Source: Aplectana chamaeleonis (Eukaryota > Nematoda > Chromadorea > Rhabditida > Cosmocercidae). Taken from it: a stretch of DNA of 64,000 nucleotides. Shown here piece by piece: positions 45,100 through 57,430 of the stretch. Location: contig JAPDOI010000293.1 in NCBI GenBank assembly GCA_029168955.1, forward strand, positions 682,001 to 746,000. The letters are read 5' to 3'. The translations under genes and the position numbers were made by a program. Under the pieces are notes generated by a model. That model ran no database searches and had not been told where the DNA came from. It worked only from the letters and a program-made list of their open reading frames with translations. Numbering within the stretch: position 1 is the stretch's first letter; each line of letters starts with the position of its first letter.

Positions 45100-45329
45100 A
45101 CATATTTTTCCCAAAGGTTCCCTTTCTGACTTCAATTTTGCTCCACGATTTCCATTTCGGAATGATGAAACATCTAACAGACGATATTGTCGTATGGGTA
45201 CAATTTTCAAAAGTTATGACCCAAAACAGTAAAAAATACCACTCATTGCAACATGTGAGAACACAATATTATCGATCATTAATACTTATTTGATCTTGCA
45301 TGATGAGAAAAATTTCCCAAACAAATGAC

Positions 45330-45530
45330 TTAGAGCCATCAACAATCAAAAATCATTGCGGCATTTCGTGCAACAGGCGAAAAAATCGACATTATTGATT
45401 GGCATATATCGATAATGACTGATGAGCAAAATTCCTCAACCAAGAAAACCAATTCCAGAAGCAATCACCAATGTTCGCCGCATTTTGTGCAAAAAGCACG
45501 AAAATCGATAATATTGATTATCGATCGATG
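45330..45530. repeat. Imperfect direct repeat of about 110 bp, AT-rich
   Basis: A unit with CAATCA, CATTTCGTGCA or CATTTTGTGCA, GAAAA.ATCGA, ATTATTGATT or ATATTGATTA and GATGA occurs at about 45345-45440 and again at about 45455-45530. A weaker third trace lies at 45240-45330. It is rich in ATCGAT dyads. Confidence 0.5.
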
Positions 45531-47252
45531 ACGTGTCATGAGTACGAATTCTGACCAGTTCAATACTTACCTCGGACAACCTGTGTTGATTGGCTGCAAA
45601 TTCACCCACACACCCCGGCCACCACAGCCGCAGCAGAAAAAAGCAGTTTTCATGCTCCACGGCTAATTTAGTGTGTAAACCCACGATTTTGAGGTACCCT
45701 TCAAAGTAAAGGTATCGAGATCAAATTGGAATAGGAGCGACCTGCATCCATTTTCAGCCTCTTGTCCAAAAATGGACTACTTAGCTCAATTTTAACTGGT
45801 AGCACAAGATCGTGAACGCCGTCTGAATAAAAAAAAGGAGATTAACAGAGAAAACTTGCGGTTTTTCAACATTTTCTCAAATCTTAGCAAACCATTTTAA
45901 ACCATTTTTGGGCATTAGATACAACCTTTTGCGCTCTTTCCAATGCAATTTAGAGCTCATTTCTACCTTCACCCTGAACTTAGATTTTGAAAAACGGGTT
46001 GCGCGCGTGGCCAGTTCAAAACCGAATCTGGTGCACTACAATTCGGTTGTTTGACTCGTTTTTTATGCTTTCAGCGACTAAAGCTTCCCAGCAAAGTTCA
46101 AACGAGTCTTTCGGTGTTGCTATGTGAACTACATTATCGCTGGCTCCGCTATCTTAACCAATGTGATGCAACTCGTCCACGGCGTGACTCGCCCACTACC
46201 AACCCAATACAATAAGGAACCGTTTCTCCTTCATTCGGATCGAGTTTTTTTTCAGTTTTTTCCCGTCAGTTCTCAGTACTAACAGCTCCATCCTTCTATG
46301 TAGCAAGTCCTGCTGCACCAAACCCAATCACTCCCCCCACTCCCTCTCTTTTGGGTCATAAGCTGGATACCTTTGGGTTTTTGAACTCTTCTGTATTGCT
46401 GCAAAGGTGTATGAATCCACTACGATATGATTCTGGAATCAGCTTGCAGTTTTGCTGCATGGAATATTCTAGTCGTAGCTCGAAAACAGCAGCGACAGTC
46501 TCCAGAAGAGCATAAGTCAACTGGCGCGTGTCTGTTCAAACTATTTTCTCTGCACTGCTGTTTTTGAATATTGGTGTAGTTGGCAGAATGGCTTGCACTT
46601 ACACAGCTGGAGCATTCTGACGTTTGCTCTCCTGCCGTCCCTTGCAGTAGTTCGCAAGGCATTACATATCCTCTACTTCGTGGTGAAATTCACTGCTGTT
46701 GATAGCGTGCTGTGCGCGCGTATGCTGCGTATTTTCTCCCACCTCCCACACTATTTCGCCGTCTCTGCTTCGCGCCGCAAAAGCGCGCAAAAGGTAAATT
46801 TGCCTCCGAAACAGAGCTTATGTCGTCCTTGTCAGGTTATTTTCGCGACCGCAACTAGTCAACTATGCACACGTCTCTTTACCAGAGTTAGAAATCAAAT
46901 CTTACCCTGTGGAGCGCATAAGGCGCTTTGTAGTGTCTGGATGAGGGAGGCACACGAATAACGACGAGGAGATCTCGGATTCTATCGTTTTTTTGTGCTT
47001 TTCGGTGGGAATGATTTGGCGATGCTCTCTGCCGCCCCGTTTTCAGCTCTCCAACAGACTGCACCTACATGATGACATTATCCGATGTGTGGATCGATGT
47101 ACCTACGCAGTTGGCAAATGTCGACTTCTTACAGATATCGCTCAACCTCATGTATCTTCAACAACGCGTCAGCTCTCGGCTAGCACCTAATGCTGATTTC
47201 TCAGTCGCGCGTTCAATTCATTCTCCATCTTGGCTTCTCCTTAAGGAGAAAA
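45531..47252. other. No assignable feature
   Basis: A diverged F1-like tip (GATCGTGAACGCCGTC) occurs near 45808. Small frames on both strands lack domains. Confidence 0.35.
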
Positions 47253-47411
47253 CCTAAACAGGCAGCAGCGACTGTTTATCCATACGTGTTCCATTACAAT
47301 GTTTTGCCAGTGGTGGTGTTCTACGAGTTTTATCATGTATCAACCTACCAACTTCATGCGTATCAAGCTTGATAAGTAATATGGATAAACGGTCGCTGCT
47401 GCCTGTTTAGG
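47253..47411. mobile_element. 159-bp TIR element (CCTAAACAGG ends)
   Basis: The 31-bp inverted ends start CCTAAACAGGCAGCAGCGAC and finish GTCGCTGCTGCCTGTTTAGG, with one mismatch (ACTG against CGGT) before the shared TTTATCCAT. No coding capacity. Target duplication not resolved. Confidence 0.7.
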
Positions 47412-47520
47412 AGGCCCCCTCCGTTAGCCGCATTCATCATCGATAAACCCATGGGTCAAGGGTTAGCTTTACTGATATTACCCGAATCTCTTTATGCGAA
47501 ACACTTCTATCCCTTCATCC

Positions 47521-47655
47521 TGAGGCCGCATTCATGAATGCACTCGGACGAGGTTTGGTAACTTTGTGCGTGGAGCTCTTTCCGCTGGACGTTCACTCTG
47601 GCGCGCACAAGGCGCAAGCGATTCTCACACTCTTCTCAAGTGCGTTCATGCATAA
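47521..47655. mobile_element. GGCATTCATGAACGCG-family TIR element, short copy
   Basis: Left GCCGCATTCATGAATGCACT and right AGTGCGTTCATGCAT, with GAGGTTTGGTAAC and ACGTTCACTCTGGCGCGC inside. These match the larger element at 35995-36673 in reverse orientation. Confidence 0.55.
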
Positions 47656-48645
47656 CTACTTTTGAGATTAACATCACTCAATCTCATATGGTTTTGTTAC
47701 TTCACTGGGCTTATATAAATACACATTTATCTCACATAAATATCATGAACATCATACACCGTAAAACACAACTAATAACCTTCCCGGTAAGACACTGGGA
47801 AGGTTTCAGATGTACGACTCAGACTCCAGTGGTTTTCGCTTCCTCCATATTACCTTTACTGAGTTCCCGTTATTCTAATAACGGCAAGTGGGTTCACCGA
47901 CCGGGTTACTCCCGCCAACAGATCTAGAATTTGTTTTCTCGTTACACTGCCAGCGTGACGTGCCTACAGATGGGGCGCCGGCGGCGCTCTTCAAGAGCGA
48001 GCACCACGTGGGTTATCTTGGGGCTCTTCACATATACATGTATACGCATGTGATCGGATATGCATGTATGATTGTGATGCTGTACTGGTGGAGCTTTTTG
48101 CCACTTTGGCTAGTTGACTAATTGGAAGTCATGTTCTTGAGGCGCATTGGTGGTAGCATCATTTTGTACTTTTCGAATACACTCTTCTCACATTCTTCTA
48201 GAAATGTTCACTTCAACGAACTGCATGAACTAGTCAAGTTAAATAGGATTTCGGCATTCCGGCTTATCCTACTTCTTCAAATTCTCAGCCGCTAATCACT
48301 CTACCTTTGCCCTCTGATGGACCAATGGACCGTTATAGCGAATTGCTATCGAGAAGTTCGCTTAAGAGTTCTAGCTGAGCAGTAATGAGCACTGAAGAAA
48401 AGAAAGGGAATGCAAAGATTTCAAACAAACATTTCCCAACATTGGACTGCGTAAACCCAGAAGGCGGTCCGATCCCCGAACTCCCAATGTTTTTCCAGTC
48501 CATAATTAGAGACTGTCCAGAACACAAACAGAGTTTCGAAAAAACTGTTTCCTGAGGATAGTAGGTCTCCATTTCTCTTGAAGGCAGCATGTGCACTCGC
48601 GAAATTTCTTCAGATAGTGATTTCAATGAAAACGCAAAGCCCCCT
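47656..48645. other. No assignable feature
   Basis: Two small hairpins near 47780-47885 (AACCTTCCC/GGGAAGGTT and CCGTTATT/AATAACGG). A 125-codon minus-strand frame at 48333-48710 runs into a MITE and has no domain. Confidence 0.35.
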
Positions 48646-48763
48646 GCATAGTTTAGCGGCAAAAGTCGCACCGCCACGTTGGAGGATAGGAGGCGGTTAC
48701 GCAGCTTCATCCCTGCCCTTTATTACTCATCATTGCTGCACGACTTTTGCCACCGGACTATGC
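48646..48763. mobile_element. 118-bp TIR element
   Basis: Inverted ends GCATAGTTTAGCGGCAAAAG and CTTTTGCCACCGGACTATGC. Non-coding. Confidence 0.55.
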
Positions 48764-48845
48764 GAGAACCTTACTAGAAAGTCCCGCCTCTGCAAGCGTG
48801 AAAAGCTTTTCAAAATTACCGATAATCGTATCTGAGCCACCTGTA

Positions 48846-49336
48846 CAATACCGCCGCTATCCAAGGGAATAATGGGCGAAATGGGCAAAGTGGGCAACTA
48901 AAGCGTCTTTCAGCCACAACTCGCCTCAAAGTGCTCCGCTTTCAATTCAGAAAACGCCGAAATGTACAACATGTCGTGATCTAGTCAATCATACAAAAAT
49001 ATTTTGCGAGCTTTGGGAGCAACATTATTTTTTTGAAGCGAAATGCATTTTTATTTTGACCATGGTAGAGATCGCGTACGGTTGTTTTTGATCGAATGTG
49101 CTCGTTATCATGTGATAACAATATCAAATTCATAGCTAATCGCATCTTAGAAAAAGCGTTTTCAAAGAAAATTTCCGATTTCATCTCATATAGTTGGATA
49201 GATTGTGGCACGGCGGGCATTTTTGTGTCTTCGAAATTAAAGACGGAGCACTCTGAGGCGAGTTGTGGTCGAAAGACGCTTGAGTTGCCCACTTTGTCCA
49301 TTTCGCCCATTTTTCCCTTGGATAGCGGCGGTATTG
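48846..49336. mobile_element. 491-bp TA-flanked MITE with arms of about 115 bp
   Basis: Ends CAATACCGCCGCTATCCAAG and CTTGGATAGCGGCGGTATTG, with TA at 48844-48845 and 49337-49338. The arms keep matching through ATGGGCGAAATGG, AAAGTGGGCAACT, GCGTCTTTC and CACAACTCGCCTC with very few differences. A diverged trace (GTTGCCAACTTTGCCCATTT) occurs at 9055. TA duplication points to Tc1/mariner mobilisation. Confidence 0.82.
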
Positions 49337-49339
49337 TAG

Positions 49340-50405
49340 ACGCCAAGGCGCCAAGACACCGCCCAGTTTCTGCCAAACTCCGCCCCATGATATGAGAATT
49401 ATTTTTGTACTTCAATAGAGTTTTCGTCGGGTTTTTTTCGCTAGTTTTCGTCAGTTTTTTTACTATCAACTCCGAACATTCGATTTACGTCAAAAAGTCG
49501 ATAGCATTTTCGAGCATGTAGGCTGCGTTCATTTGGTAATGCGAAAGCAGGCGAAAACTTCAAATCTCTTGGCTCCAAAAAAGTTTTTGCTGTACTTTCG
49601 GCCTAGAGGACCATTTGGGCTCTGAACAAACTATTTATTTATTTATTCGTCTATTTGTTTATTTTTTTATTCCTTTCCTTATATTTCAATTAATTTTATT
49701 TAGTTATTCATGAAATCCGATCTCAGTTTCCCCGAAGACTAAGATTTCTGAGAAAGAAACCGAAGGTTTCTGAGGAAAAAGTCATTCAGCTCCAGCAACT
49801 TAACGTATTATTCAGAAAAAAAAAACTGAAAGTGAACCATGAGTCATTTTTGCGTTCAATGGCCCAAAGAGCACACAAAATGTGGGCAGGAATTTTCGTT
49901 TCTGAAATGCAGAAAGAATAATACTGCATTTGCTCTATTTCTACCACAACCCTGAGAAGACCTCCATTTTGTGCACGGGAAAATCTGAGAAGCTTTCGAA
50001 TCCTAAAAAGTCCACACTTTCTGCAACTATTTGGAATCAAGGACCGATAAGAAGGTAAATGGCTTATACATAACTCAGAGGTGACAGGTGATGGTTCTTA
50101 ATTAGAGCCCAATAAGTGATAATCTTCCGTATGGAATATAAAAAAGTGTGGATGCACGTCGAGAGAGGCAAAGATTTTCTGTTTAGATGCAACTTCTTCA
50201 GTGAACATCTCTCAGCTCTGCACGAGTTTCCATCAATTAGGAACCATTGACCTCGAGAGGGCTAACAAAAACTGACTAAAAACCGGTCTTGCCTCCTTTT
50301 TCCTTTTTATGTCACGAAAACCTCAAGTCAGACGTAATTGAACTCTGTGCGATGATAAAGAGCAGAGGAATGTGACCTTAGCTGTGGCAGACTGATTTTT
50401 TTCAA
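49340..50405. other. No gene; AT-rich low-complexity tract
   Basis: Bases 49625-49720 are a TTTATTTATTT-type run. Flanking sequence has short domain-free frames. Confidence 0.45.
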
Positions 50406-50684
50406 AGGCACAGTTCAACCTCAAAATCAATTTTCCTTTTTTCTGCCTATCTTGTAGACGGCCTGATTCCAATGACGTCTCTGAAATCGTACAATACCCC
50501 TGGAAGTGGAGTTATGGTCCCTCAAAAATTGCCTAAAAGTGAGCGACGAAAGCATACATAGTAGATGAGTTGTCCGAGGCTTGTAGTTTCCGTCATTCGC
50601 ACCCGACTTATGCGAGCGGACTTGAGTGGAGAGAGAGGCGGAGAATGAAAGGAAGACCGGGACTGCTGATCAAGAATCTTGAAG
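50406..50684. mobile_element. F2 MITE, copy D, right-truncated
   Basis: Starts AGGCACAGTTCAACCTC after TCAA (50402-50405). It follows copy A through GGAGTTATGG, GAGTTGTCCGAGGCTTGTAG and GCGAGCGGACTTGAGT, then stops near 50684. Confidence 0.75.
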
Positions 50685-52069
50685 CTGGCGCCAAAATCAC
50701 TTTTGAAAATGTCCTGCATTTTGAGACCTGATCACTGACATTTTTCAAGTTTTCCTGCATATTGCTTTCCATGATATTTGACGGCCACATCAACATTCTA
50801 TGAAAAAGTGGTAGATGACCAATCTGAAGGGCTAAATGACCGACTCCACAGCAGTTTTCAGCTGGCCATACCTTCTAAGGGGCAAAAAGTTTAGCCAAAG
50901 TTTGGTGGGTTATGCCAGCCAGCCCGAATTGTTTGATTCTAGATAAAAGAATAAAAATGATTAGTATCGCGCACGATGTCTTTATGGGGAAGTTATAATA
51001 GAGTCTCAATTCATTCTCATTCTCAGCTGTGCCGAATTTCTAAAGATTCTATGCCCCTCACTGTCTGTGATGTTTGGCCCCTCACTTTCCGTGATCTTTG
51101 TTACAAAGAACATCTCAAGAGTGCTTCCTGAACCAGATTTGCTTAATGTGCAGAATATCCTTATCCATGCTAATTCCTTACTCCCACCCATCAGCTATCT
51201 ACCCGGTTGAACTTCTTAGTAAATTAAACTGTGGGCAAAGTCGGATAAACTACGGCTCCGTGCCAAAACATCGAAACACGCCTACGACGAATTAGTTTCT
51301 TCCACTTTATTAGACTGTCTTATAACCTTATCGCTGAACTAGATATTTTATAGTTTTCCTCTGCAATTTATTCCTATACACGGCTAAGAGAATCGAAACC
51401 TTTCTCAAGTTCGCGTCCAAAAATGAAAAGATCTAAAAAACCGAAGGTCATAGCGAAAATTCGCGCCCAGACACAAAATCCGACAAGTGCAGTTTTCTAT
51501 GCATTGATTAAAACAAATTTTCGGGCAAGGGTAAAGTGCATAATTGCGTGGAATTGGTTGGCAAATAACGTCTGTATTTTCCATATGCAATATCCGACGC
51601 GGCTTCATTCGTTTCTGGTCGGGCGTCATTCAGTGGAAGTTTTTCATTTCTTTTCAACGTCGTGCAATTTCCTTGGGAATGCGTTTGCCCATATTTCATG
51701 TATTTCCTCTACCCCCGATGAAGAATCGGCTCTCTATCCTAGAACGGAACACTCTAATGAACAATGCTTATTGAAGCCTTGATACTGCTTTCGAGGTAGT
51801 GTGCATAAATTGTAGTAGTTCAATCTGCTAACGGTTTTTCTAATGGGAGCTGATATCCTGCTAATTCATGTGTCTTCATTTGTATGAAGAATCGGATTGA
51901 GATTACATATTGTCTCCTCCGTCCCTCTACATCTGAGGGAAACTCGTAGAGCTCGTCGGCCAACAGTCTAAGGTTGGTCTGTTTTTCCCCACCTTTTCGC
52001 GTCGTGGGTGGGCCGGCCAAAGCGATTCTGTTGGGTGAAAGGACGCTTGATCGAGCAGTTTTCCCAAAT
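50685..52069. other. No gene; one dispersed repeat
   Basis: Bases 50915-50990 (AGCCCGAATTGTTTGATT, CGCGCACGATGTCTTTA) resemble 61520-61600 (AGCCCGTATTGTTTGATT, CGCTCACGATGCCTTCA) in the same orientation. Near 51056-51110 a 24-bp unit CCCCTCACTGTCTGTGATG is duplicated. Confidence 0.45.
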
Positions 52070-52190
52070 GCTCTCAACTTTCCAGGCTCCGAAAAAGGCG
52101 AAGACACCGAAACGTCAGCCGAATAAATCTGTATCATACTCGGTTGGAAGCTGCACAAGAAATCTGCCAATATCAGCTATGTATCGAGCT
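52070..52190. repeat. Penelope-like terminal repeat, diverged copy
   Basis: CAACTTTCCAGGCTCCGAAA then AAGGCGAAGACACCGAAACG, TCAGCCGAATAA and GGAAGCTGCAC parallel the unit at 53741-53870 (AAGGCAAAACCGCCGAAACA, TCAGTCGAATAA). Same orientation. Confidence 0.5.
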
Positions 52191-52688
52191 TTAATCGAGT
52201 GTAGAAGGGCCCTTCTGTATAGTGCGAGACCTCATTTACTTCCAATGAACAAGATATGGGCGACAACCACTGGCCTAATCTCCTCAAACGCTACCTCGAC
52301 CACCTCCTTTTACTGGTTCCGCAGCTCAATAGCGGCTAGATGGATGGACGATTCTCAATCGTGTGTTCGGTTAGCTTTTCCTTGTCTATATCTTTCGCTT
52401 CATTCTGACTCCCTCTCCTGTAGCGACAGCGAATGAAGACCAATTTGTACAGGTCCTTGACAACTCAATTTTTAGCCTCTTCCGCTCTGAAATAAAAACC
52501 ATTTTCAGCGAATATTTAAGGCATTTAAATATTATACCCGTTGTCGGGTGATTGCTCGCGACCACGTCTAGGACAGTGCTTTCTAAACGTAGCAGTACGC
52601 CAGTCAAGGAATAATGCTATACAGCCCACCCCCCCCTATTCGGCTCTCGTAAACAAATGTCATGGTACCCAGTTGATAAAGAGGGTTA

Positions 52689-52967
52689 CTGTGCTTCTCT
52701 GGGCCGAATTCCGGTCCGCATTTGCGTCCCGACACGCTTTGCGGCCGCGCGCTATTGAGTCGGAAGAGTTTCCAGCGCCGCAGCCGCCGATTTGCTGACT
52801 CGAGGTGGGTTTTGGACACTGGAAACTAAACAAAATTGGAGGAAACTGCATAAAAAAGCCACATCGAGTCGGCTTTGGCGCTGGAAAGTCGATTGACTCG
52901 AGCGCGTGCGGTCGCGAAACGTGTCGAGACGCAATTGCGGACCGGAATTTGTTCCAGAGAAGCACAG
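52689..52967. mobile_element. CTGTGCTTCTCTGG-family MITE, complete
   Basis: 279 bp between TA dinucleotides (52687-52688, 52968-52969). Inverted ends start CTGTGCTTCTCTGG and end CCAGAGAAGCACAG. The arms continue about 100 bp through ATTCCGGTCCGCA, CGACACG and TTTCCAGCGCC. Homologous to the nested copy at 23902. Non-coding. Confidence 0.82.
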
Positions 52968-53302
52968 TATAAAAGAAGTGGAGGGCGATGCGTGTCTTCA
53001 TTCACTCACGGCCCTTCTCCAGGGATGAGTACTTTAGGATCTACCTGGACTAGAAAGTACGAAAACAGCATCAACGGTGGTCAAAATAAAACGAAATCGG
53101 TGTCGAAACTCAGAAAATTTAACGTCAATTTGACTGTGCCGATTGGGGGGGGGAGTGGGCTGGATAAGGGCACCCTGACTCAAGCGGGTTTTAAAGTTAC
53201 TGTTTTGTGTCGAAATAGCTAGGTGGAAGGGAGGGCCTGTGCCGTCTCTATTTCGATTCCGTTTAGTAGAATTCCGTTTCTCGTCGCTAGGTACAAAAAA
53301 GA

Positions 53303-53870
53303 GTACAATATTGTTGAAATTGACTGCAGCTTTGCACGAGGTGGTAACCGACTTTATTCGACTGACGTTTCGGCGGTTTCGCCTTCTCCAGAGTCTGAAA
53401 GAGCAAATTCCAATAATGAAAACACACGATCAAACGCCGTAGCAGTTAACCCTCTACAGAACTTCGACTCCCAAATTTCCTAAATGATTAACAGGAGAAA
53501 AGTAGACAAAGTATCGTTAATTAATAAGGTCCTCAAGTGATCATAGATCAGTAGGAGTACGGATGCGCACCGATGGAACAGAAATTCGGCCCGAGTCAGA
53601 AGGCAAGTCTGATATAGGGCTGGAGTTCCCGGGTTATATATATATAGGCCCCCATCCTTCCGGTTGATCTTGGTATCTCTCGCATGCATCCAGAATGCTT
53701 CGAGAGCTTTTTGCGCACTTTTCGTGATCTCCCGCGTAAGTTTACCGCTACGGCGTTTGATCGTGTATTGTTATAATTGGAATTGGCTCTTTCAGACTCT
53801 GAAGAAGGCAAAACCGCCGAAACATCAGTCGAATAAGATCGGTTACCACCTCATGCAAAGCTGCAGTCAA
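53303..53870 (-). mobile_element. Penelope-like element remnant with inverted terminal-type repeats
   Basis: The arms 53303-53450 and 53741-53870 are inverted copies (TTGACTGCAGCTTTGC, GAGGTGGTAACCGA, TTTCGGCGGTTT, AGTCTGAAAGAGC, CGATCAAACGCCGTAGC and complements). Between them lies a minus-strand GIY-YIG C-terminal fragment. Penelope-like retroelements carry a C-terminal GIY-YIG nuclease and often end in such pseudo-LTR copies. The RT domain is absent. Confidence 0.65.
53596..53765 (-). pseudogene. C-terminus of a Penelope-like GIY-YIG endonuclease
   Basis: The minus strand reads IKRRSGKLTREITKSAQKAL then EAFWMHARDTKINRKDGG. After a frame slip it continues as ITRELQPYIRLAF and stops near 53596. 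The block ALEAFW...KxNRK with a following ELxPY is the end of the GIY-YIG module in nematode Penelope-like proteins. The Glu in LEAFW fits the metal-binding Glu, and the GIY and YIG strands are missing upstream. Non-functional. Confidence 0.6.
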
Positions 53871-55446
53871 GTTCACGATACTGTCCTAATGCCGAGGTTC
53901 AACGAGAGTCGTACATGTTAAAAAGAGTAACCATTTTGTGCGCGATCGAATGTATGAACAGCCTCTTGCCTGAGAATCTTTCGAATGCGCGTATCATTCA
54001 ATGTCAAAAATGAGGTTGTTTTTGTGTGTCGATGTTTGCTTGTATATTTTTGAAGAATCGTGCTATCCGTGAGCCTCACAGTGTTTCATAATACAGTACA
54101 AAGGGGGCTGCAAAATTTATTGACAGTTTCAAAAGTTTCCAAAATGAAACTTTTCGAAGTTTTTGAAACCTCCTCCTCACAGGTGAGCTTCCGGCGCGTA
54201 TCTCCTTTATCAAACCTAAAAATACACGTATTAGCGTACCTTGGCGACTACAGCACATCTTTTACCTTGGTCTAAATCTGCAGGATCTGAGCGAATAAAA
54301 ACATTGAAAGAAATGATTGGTCGAACTTTCCCAAGCTCTGGAAAGGATTTTTCATAGCTGATCACCTTTGATGAATTTTTTATACCGGAGGAATCAGGTT
54401 CGATTGAAGATCTAGGCAAAGGAGTGCACAAACGCATTTAAATTTCCAGAAGTGAGTACCTGAGTCTTTTTTGAGGTGCTCTAGCCATTTTTGCACATTG
54501 AAAAAGCTGCAAAAAACATGTTGTGTTTCGATCCGTCTCTGATCTTACGCGAACGGCCTCATTTGACATGGGCGGTGTGATTAAATGGATCAGCTGATCC
54601 ACGAGACTTTCACCCACTTTCTGGGCCTTTCTCTATGCACTTTCCTCTTCACTCTTCTCGGAGGGATTCTCAGCTTACGTTTTTGCGGGAGAAAACGACA
54701 AACTTTTTCATCATGAATTCTGCCTTTAATAACTGCCTCCAAGTTTTGACCCCTAAACTCTCTCTATCAGGTGGGCATATGCCTAAATGTTGTGGTCCCG
54801 ACCTGCAGTGCGTGAACCACTTTTGAAACGTATAGCCTGCGTCAGAGTAGCTAAAAAAGGAAATGGTCTATGCTCAGAAGAAGCAGGTGCTCTAGAATGA
54901 ATCTACGTATCCCACAGAGGTTGATTTTCCACCGCTTCATGTTCTGTTCAATGAACAACGGCATGTGTGGATAGTTCCGGAAAATAACCTAATCTGGAGG
55001 CTGTTAGCAACTTCTTCAAAAGCCAAAATGAAAAGAAGGCAAAAAAAGTATTTATTACACTAATATCACTAGTTGAGGGGTGTGCCGGCACCGCTAACTA
55101 GCCATCCCAACCTGTCTCTGTGTGCTTTTTATCCGATTTTCTCGTTTCGTTTTTGTAAAATCCTGGGGAGCTGGAATGTTTCGGTCCCGATCTGGTAATT
55201 ACCAGCCAGCCGCTGGTGAGATTTGCATAAACTGCCGCGCCAGCCGCGGTTTAAATTTAAATGTTTTTTCTTGAGGGAACTAGCCACGGACCAAAGTATA
55301 CTTTCTCATGAAGATAGCACACAGACCGTTTTGAATGCCAAATCTGCCCTGAAGTTGTAGATGAGGGCAACTATTCAAGGAATCATAGTCTGATGAGCTG
55401 ATATTTTGTGATCCAGATGGGTTCCCATTAAAAATTCAACATTTAA
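53871..55446. other. No assignable gene
   Basis: A dyad AGTTTCAAAAGTTTCC/TTTCGAAGTTTTTGAAAC type occurs at 54120-54170. GGTAATTACCAG and CCGCGCCAGCCGCGG dyads lie at about 55192-55250. A weak F1-like tip (GAATTCTGCCTTTAA) is at about 54715-54730. Confidence 0.4.
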
Positions 55447-55931
55447 AGGCAGTGTTCACGATAATCTTCGATTTTGAGATTAATCGCTGAATCGATTGCT
55501 TGGCCCCGGTGTAGAACTGAAATGACGAAGAAACCGGGAAAAACGCACCAGAAGGGCACGAAATCCTTAACTCTCACCCCGCTTCTTTACTCTCAGTGGA
55601 ACTGTTTGTTGTAACAATAAAATCTTTTGTGGACCCGTCTTTTGCAATTCACTATTTTTTGTTGCTCCGTTCTTTCCTTGGGACCCTAACTAATACTGTT
55701 TTGCCCAAAATAATCTTCCATTTTCGATTAGTCCCATTTTTTTACCGGTGACAACCACCGTGAACATGTTCATCCAACCGGACAACTAGTCCAGGCCAGA
55801 GAATAATGTCGCTGAAATAAGGCGATTTTGTGCGTTTTTCGCCGTTTCTTCGTAATTTTGGTAACACTTGATTGCCAACGCATTGTTTCGAGTGGAGAAC
55901 TCGGTAACGAAAATCATCGTGAACACTTCCT
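55447..55931. mobile_element. F1 MITE, complete copy
   Basis: 485 bp, starting AGGCAGTGTTCACGATAATC and ending AATCATCGTGAACACTTCCT, flanked by TTAA on both sides (55443-55446, 55932-55935). It serves as the reference for the split copy at 1022-4205 and the partial copy at 63548-64000. No coding capacity. Confidence 0.88.
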
Positions 55932-55935
55932 TTAA

Positions 55936-57430
55936 GGCGCGTAACACCAAGCCTTGTTCTGTAAACCGCCTTTTACGACTTGTTGCGCTTTGGTGTAGTG
56001 TCAAGATTTCGTGGATGCCAAATCGTGAAAAAATGACCAGAAGTGCACTTAATTCGTAAGCAGTGATTAAGCTCAGCACTGGTTCTAATGGTGAAAGGCA
56101 ACGCTAATTTGAAAACCAATAATTTGTTCACTTTCTTGTGTCACGCTTGCTCATCTGTATCAAAGTTCTGAAGACAGACACTCTCCGTGTGCATAGAACG
56201 ACATGTATCCGCGAGCTCCTGAAAAAGTGGAGCACATGTGCGGAGTTTATCAATCGGTCACAGCCGCTACTGCGGTTTTTCTCTTTAGACTTTGGATCGC
56301 GGGGTAAGGCGAATGATAGGGAAAATGTTAGACATTTCCCACAAGATAGTTTTAAAATTAGGCATGGTCACCGTAAAAATTGAAAAGCCTTGAAATCCTG
56401 AAGTGTTTCTTTATTTTCGCGATTCCTTTTAGTGTGTTCCTTCACTTTTCTCCTAACCGGGTGACTTGATGTTACACTCACACTTATCAATTTTGAATTT
56501 CGTTACCAAATTTTCTATATGCCTTGGAAGGTCCCATGTAACAGCTATTGTCAAAAAAAACAAACTGGTATGTAAGAATGATGTCATCCGGTAACTAAGG
56601 TGATCGATCTCAAAGCCAGGTTGGCAACGAGAATGGCGCTAGATTTTACGACGAGAAATGAAAGTTTAGATGCTCATAAAAGTCTCAGAAAACAAAAAGT
56701 CTCGTCGAAATCAAGCTGCTTGGAAGCTCACACACTCGTAATTGTGCTTCGCCAGACGGCTGTCGTCTGCTTCTGTCTCGGAGCAAACACAATTTTTTTC
56801 TGATGAAACGGATGGTTTTCCGGACGAACTAAGACGTTTGGGTAGCTGTCAATGAGCGTTGTGTCGCAATAAACAGCGGAGTTTTTGGGGCATCAGGTTC
56901 AGTCCTCGAACGCCAGCGGTCCAGCGGACCATAACTCTCTATATTCGTAGTGTCCAGTCTATATGAAGTCGCAGAAAATCAAACAACGATTCCGATGATC
57001 AATTCTGCATTAGCAATTATCCAAAACGCAGACATCAAAGAGGAATAAAGATTGTCTTCCATTAAAATTAATATCATCTCGGGAAAGTATCAGTCTAGGC
57101 TTCAGACAAACCTGTAGCATTGAACGCTACTACTATATATACATCTGCAGTAGTACTTCAATAAGTTAACATGAATGCTCCATAAGGTTGTCTTCAGCAC
57201 ATTAAATAACCTTAGTGAAAGACATTTGTCTATTTCTTTCTCTTCTGGTGCGGTAAAATTGATATAGAAGCTTTCTCATTTCTTAGTCCTTACTTCAGGG
57301 CATCCTATTTCCTGACCCTGCCTTACCCCAAAAGGAAAACCCGTTATCCTCTCTGGAAGCATGAGGTTTCCGGATGCCAGTCTCGAGCTATGATCGCTCT
57401 CAACGCTGCGCCTTGAGAGCACGAGCAGCA
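55936..57430. other. No assignable feature
   Basis: Short frames only, with no recognisable domain, element end or array. Confidence 0.35.
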
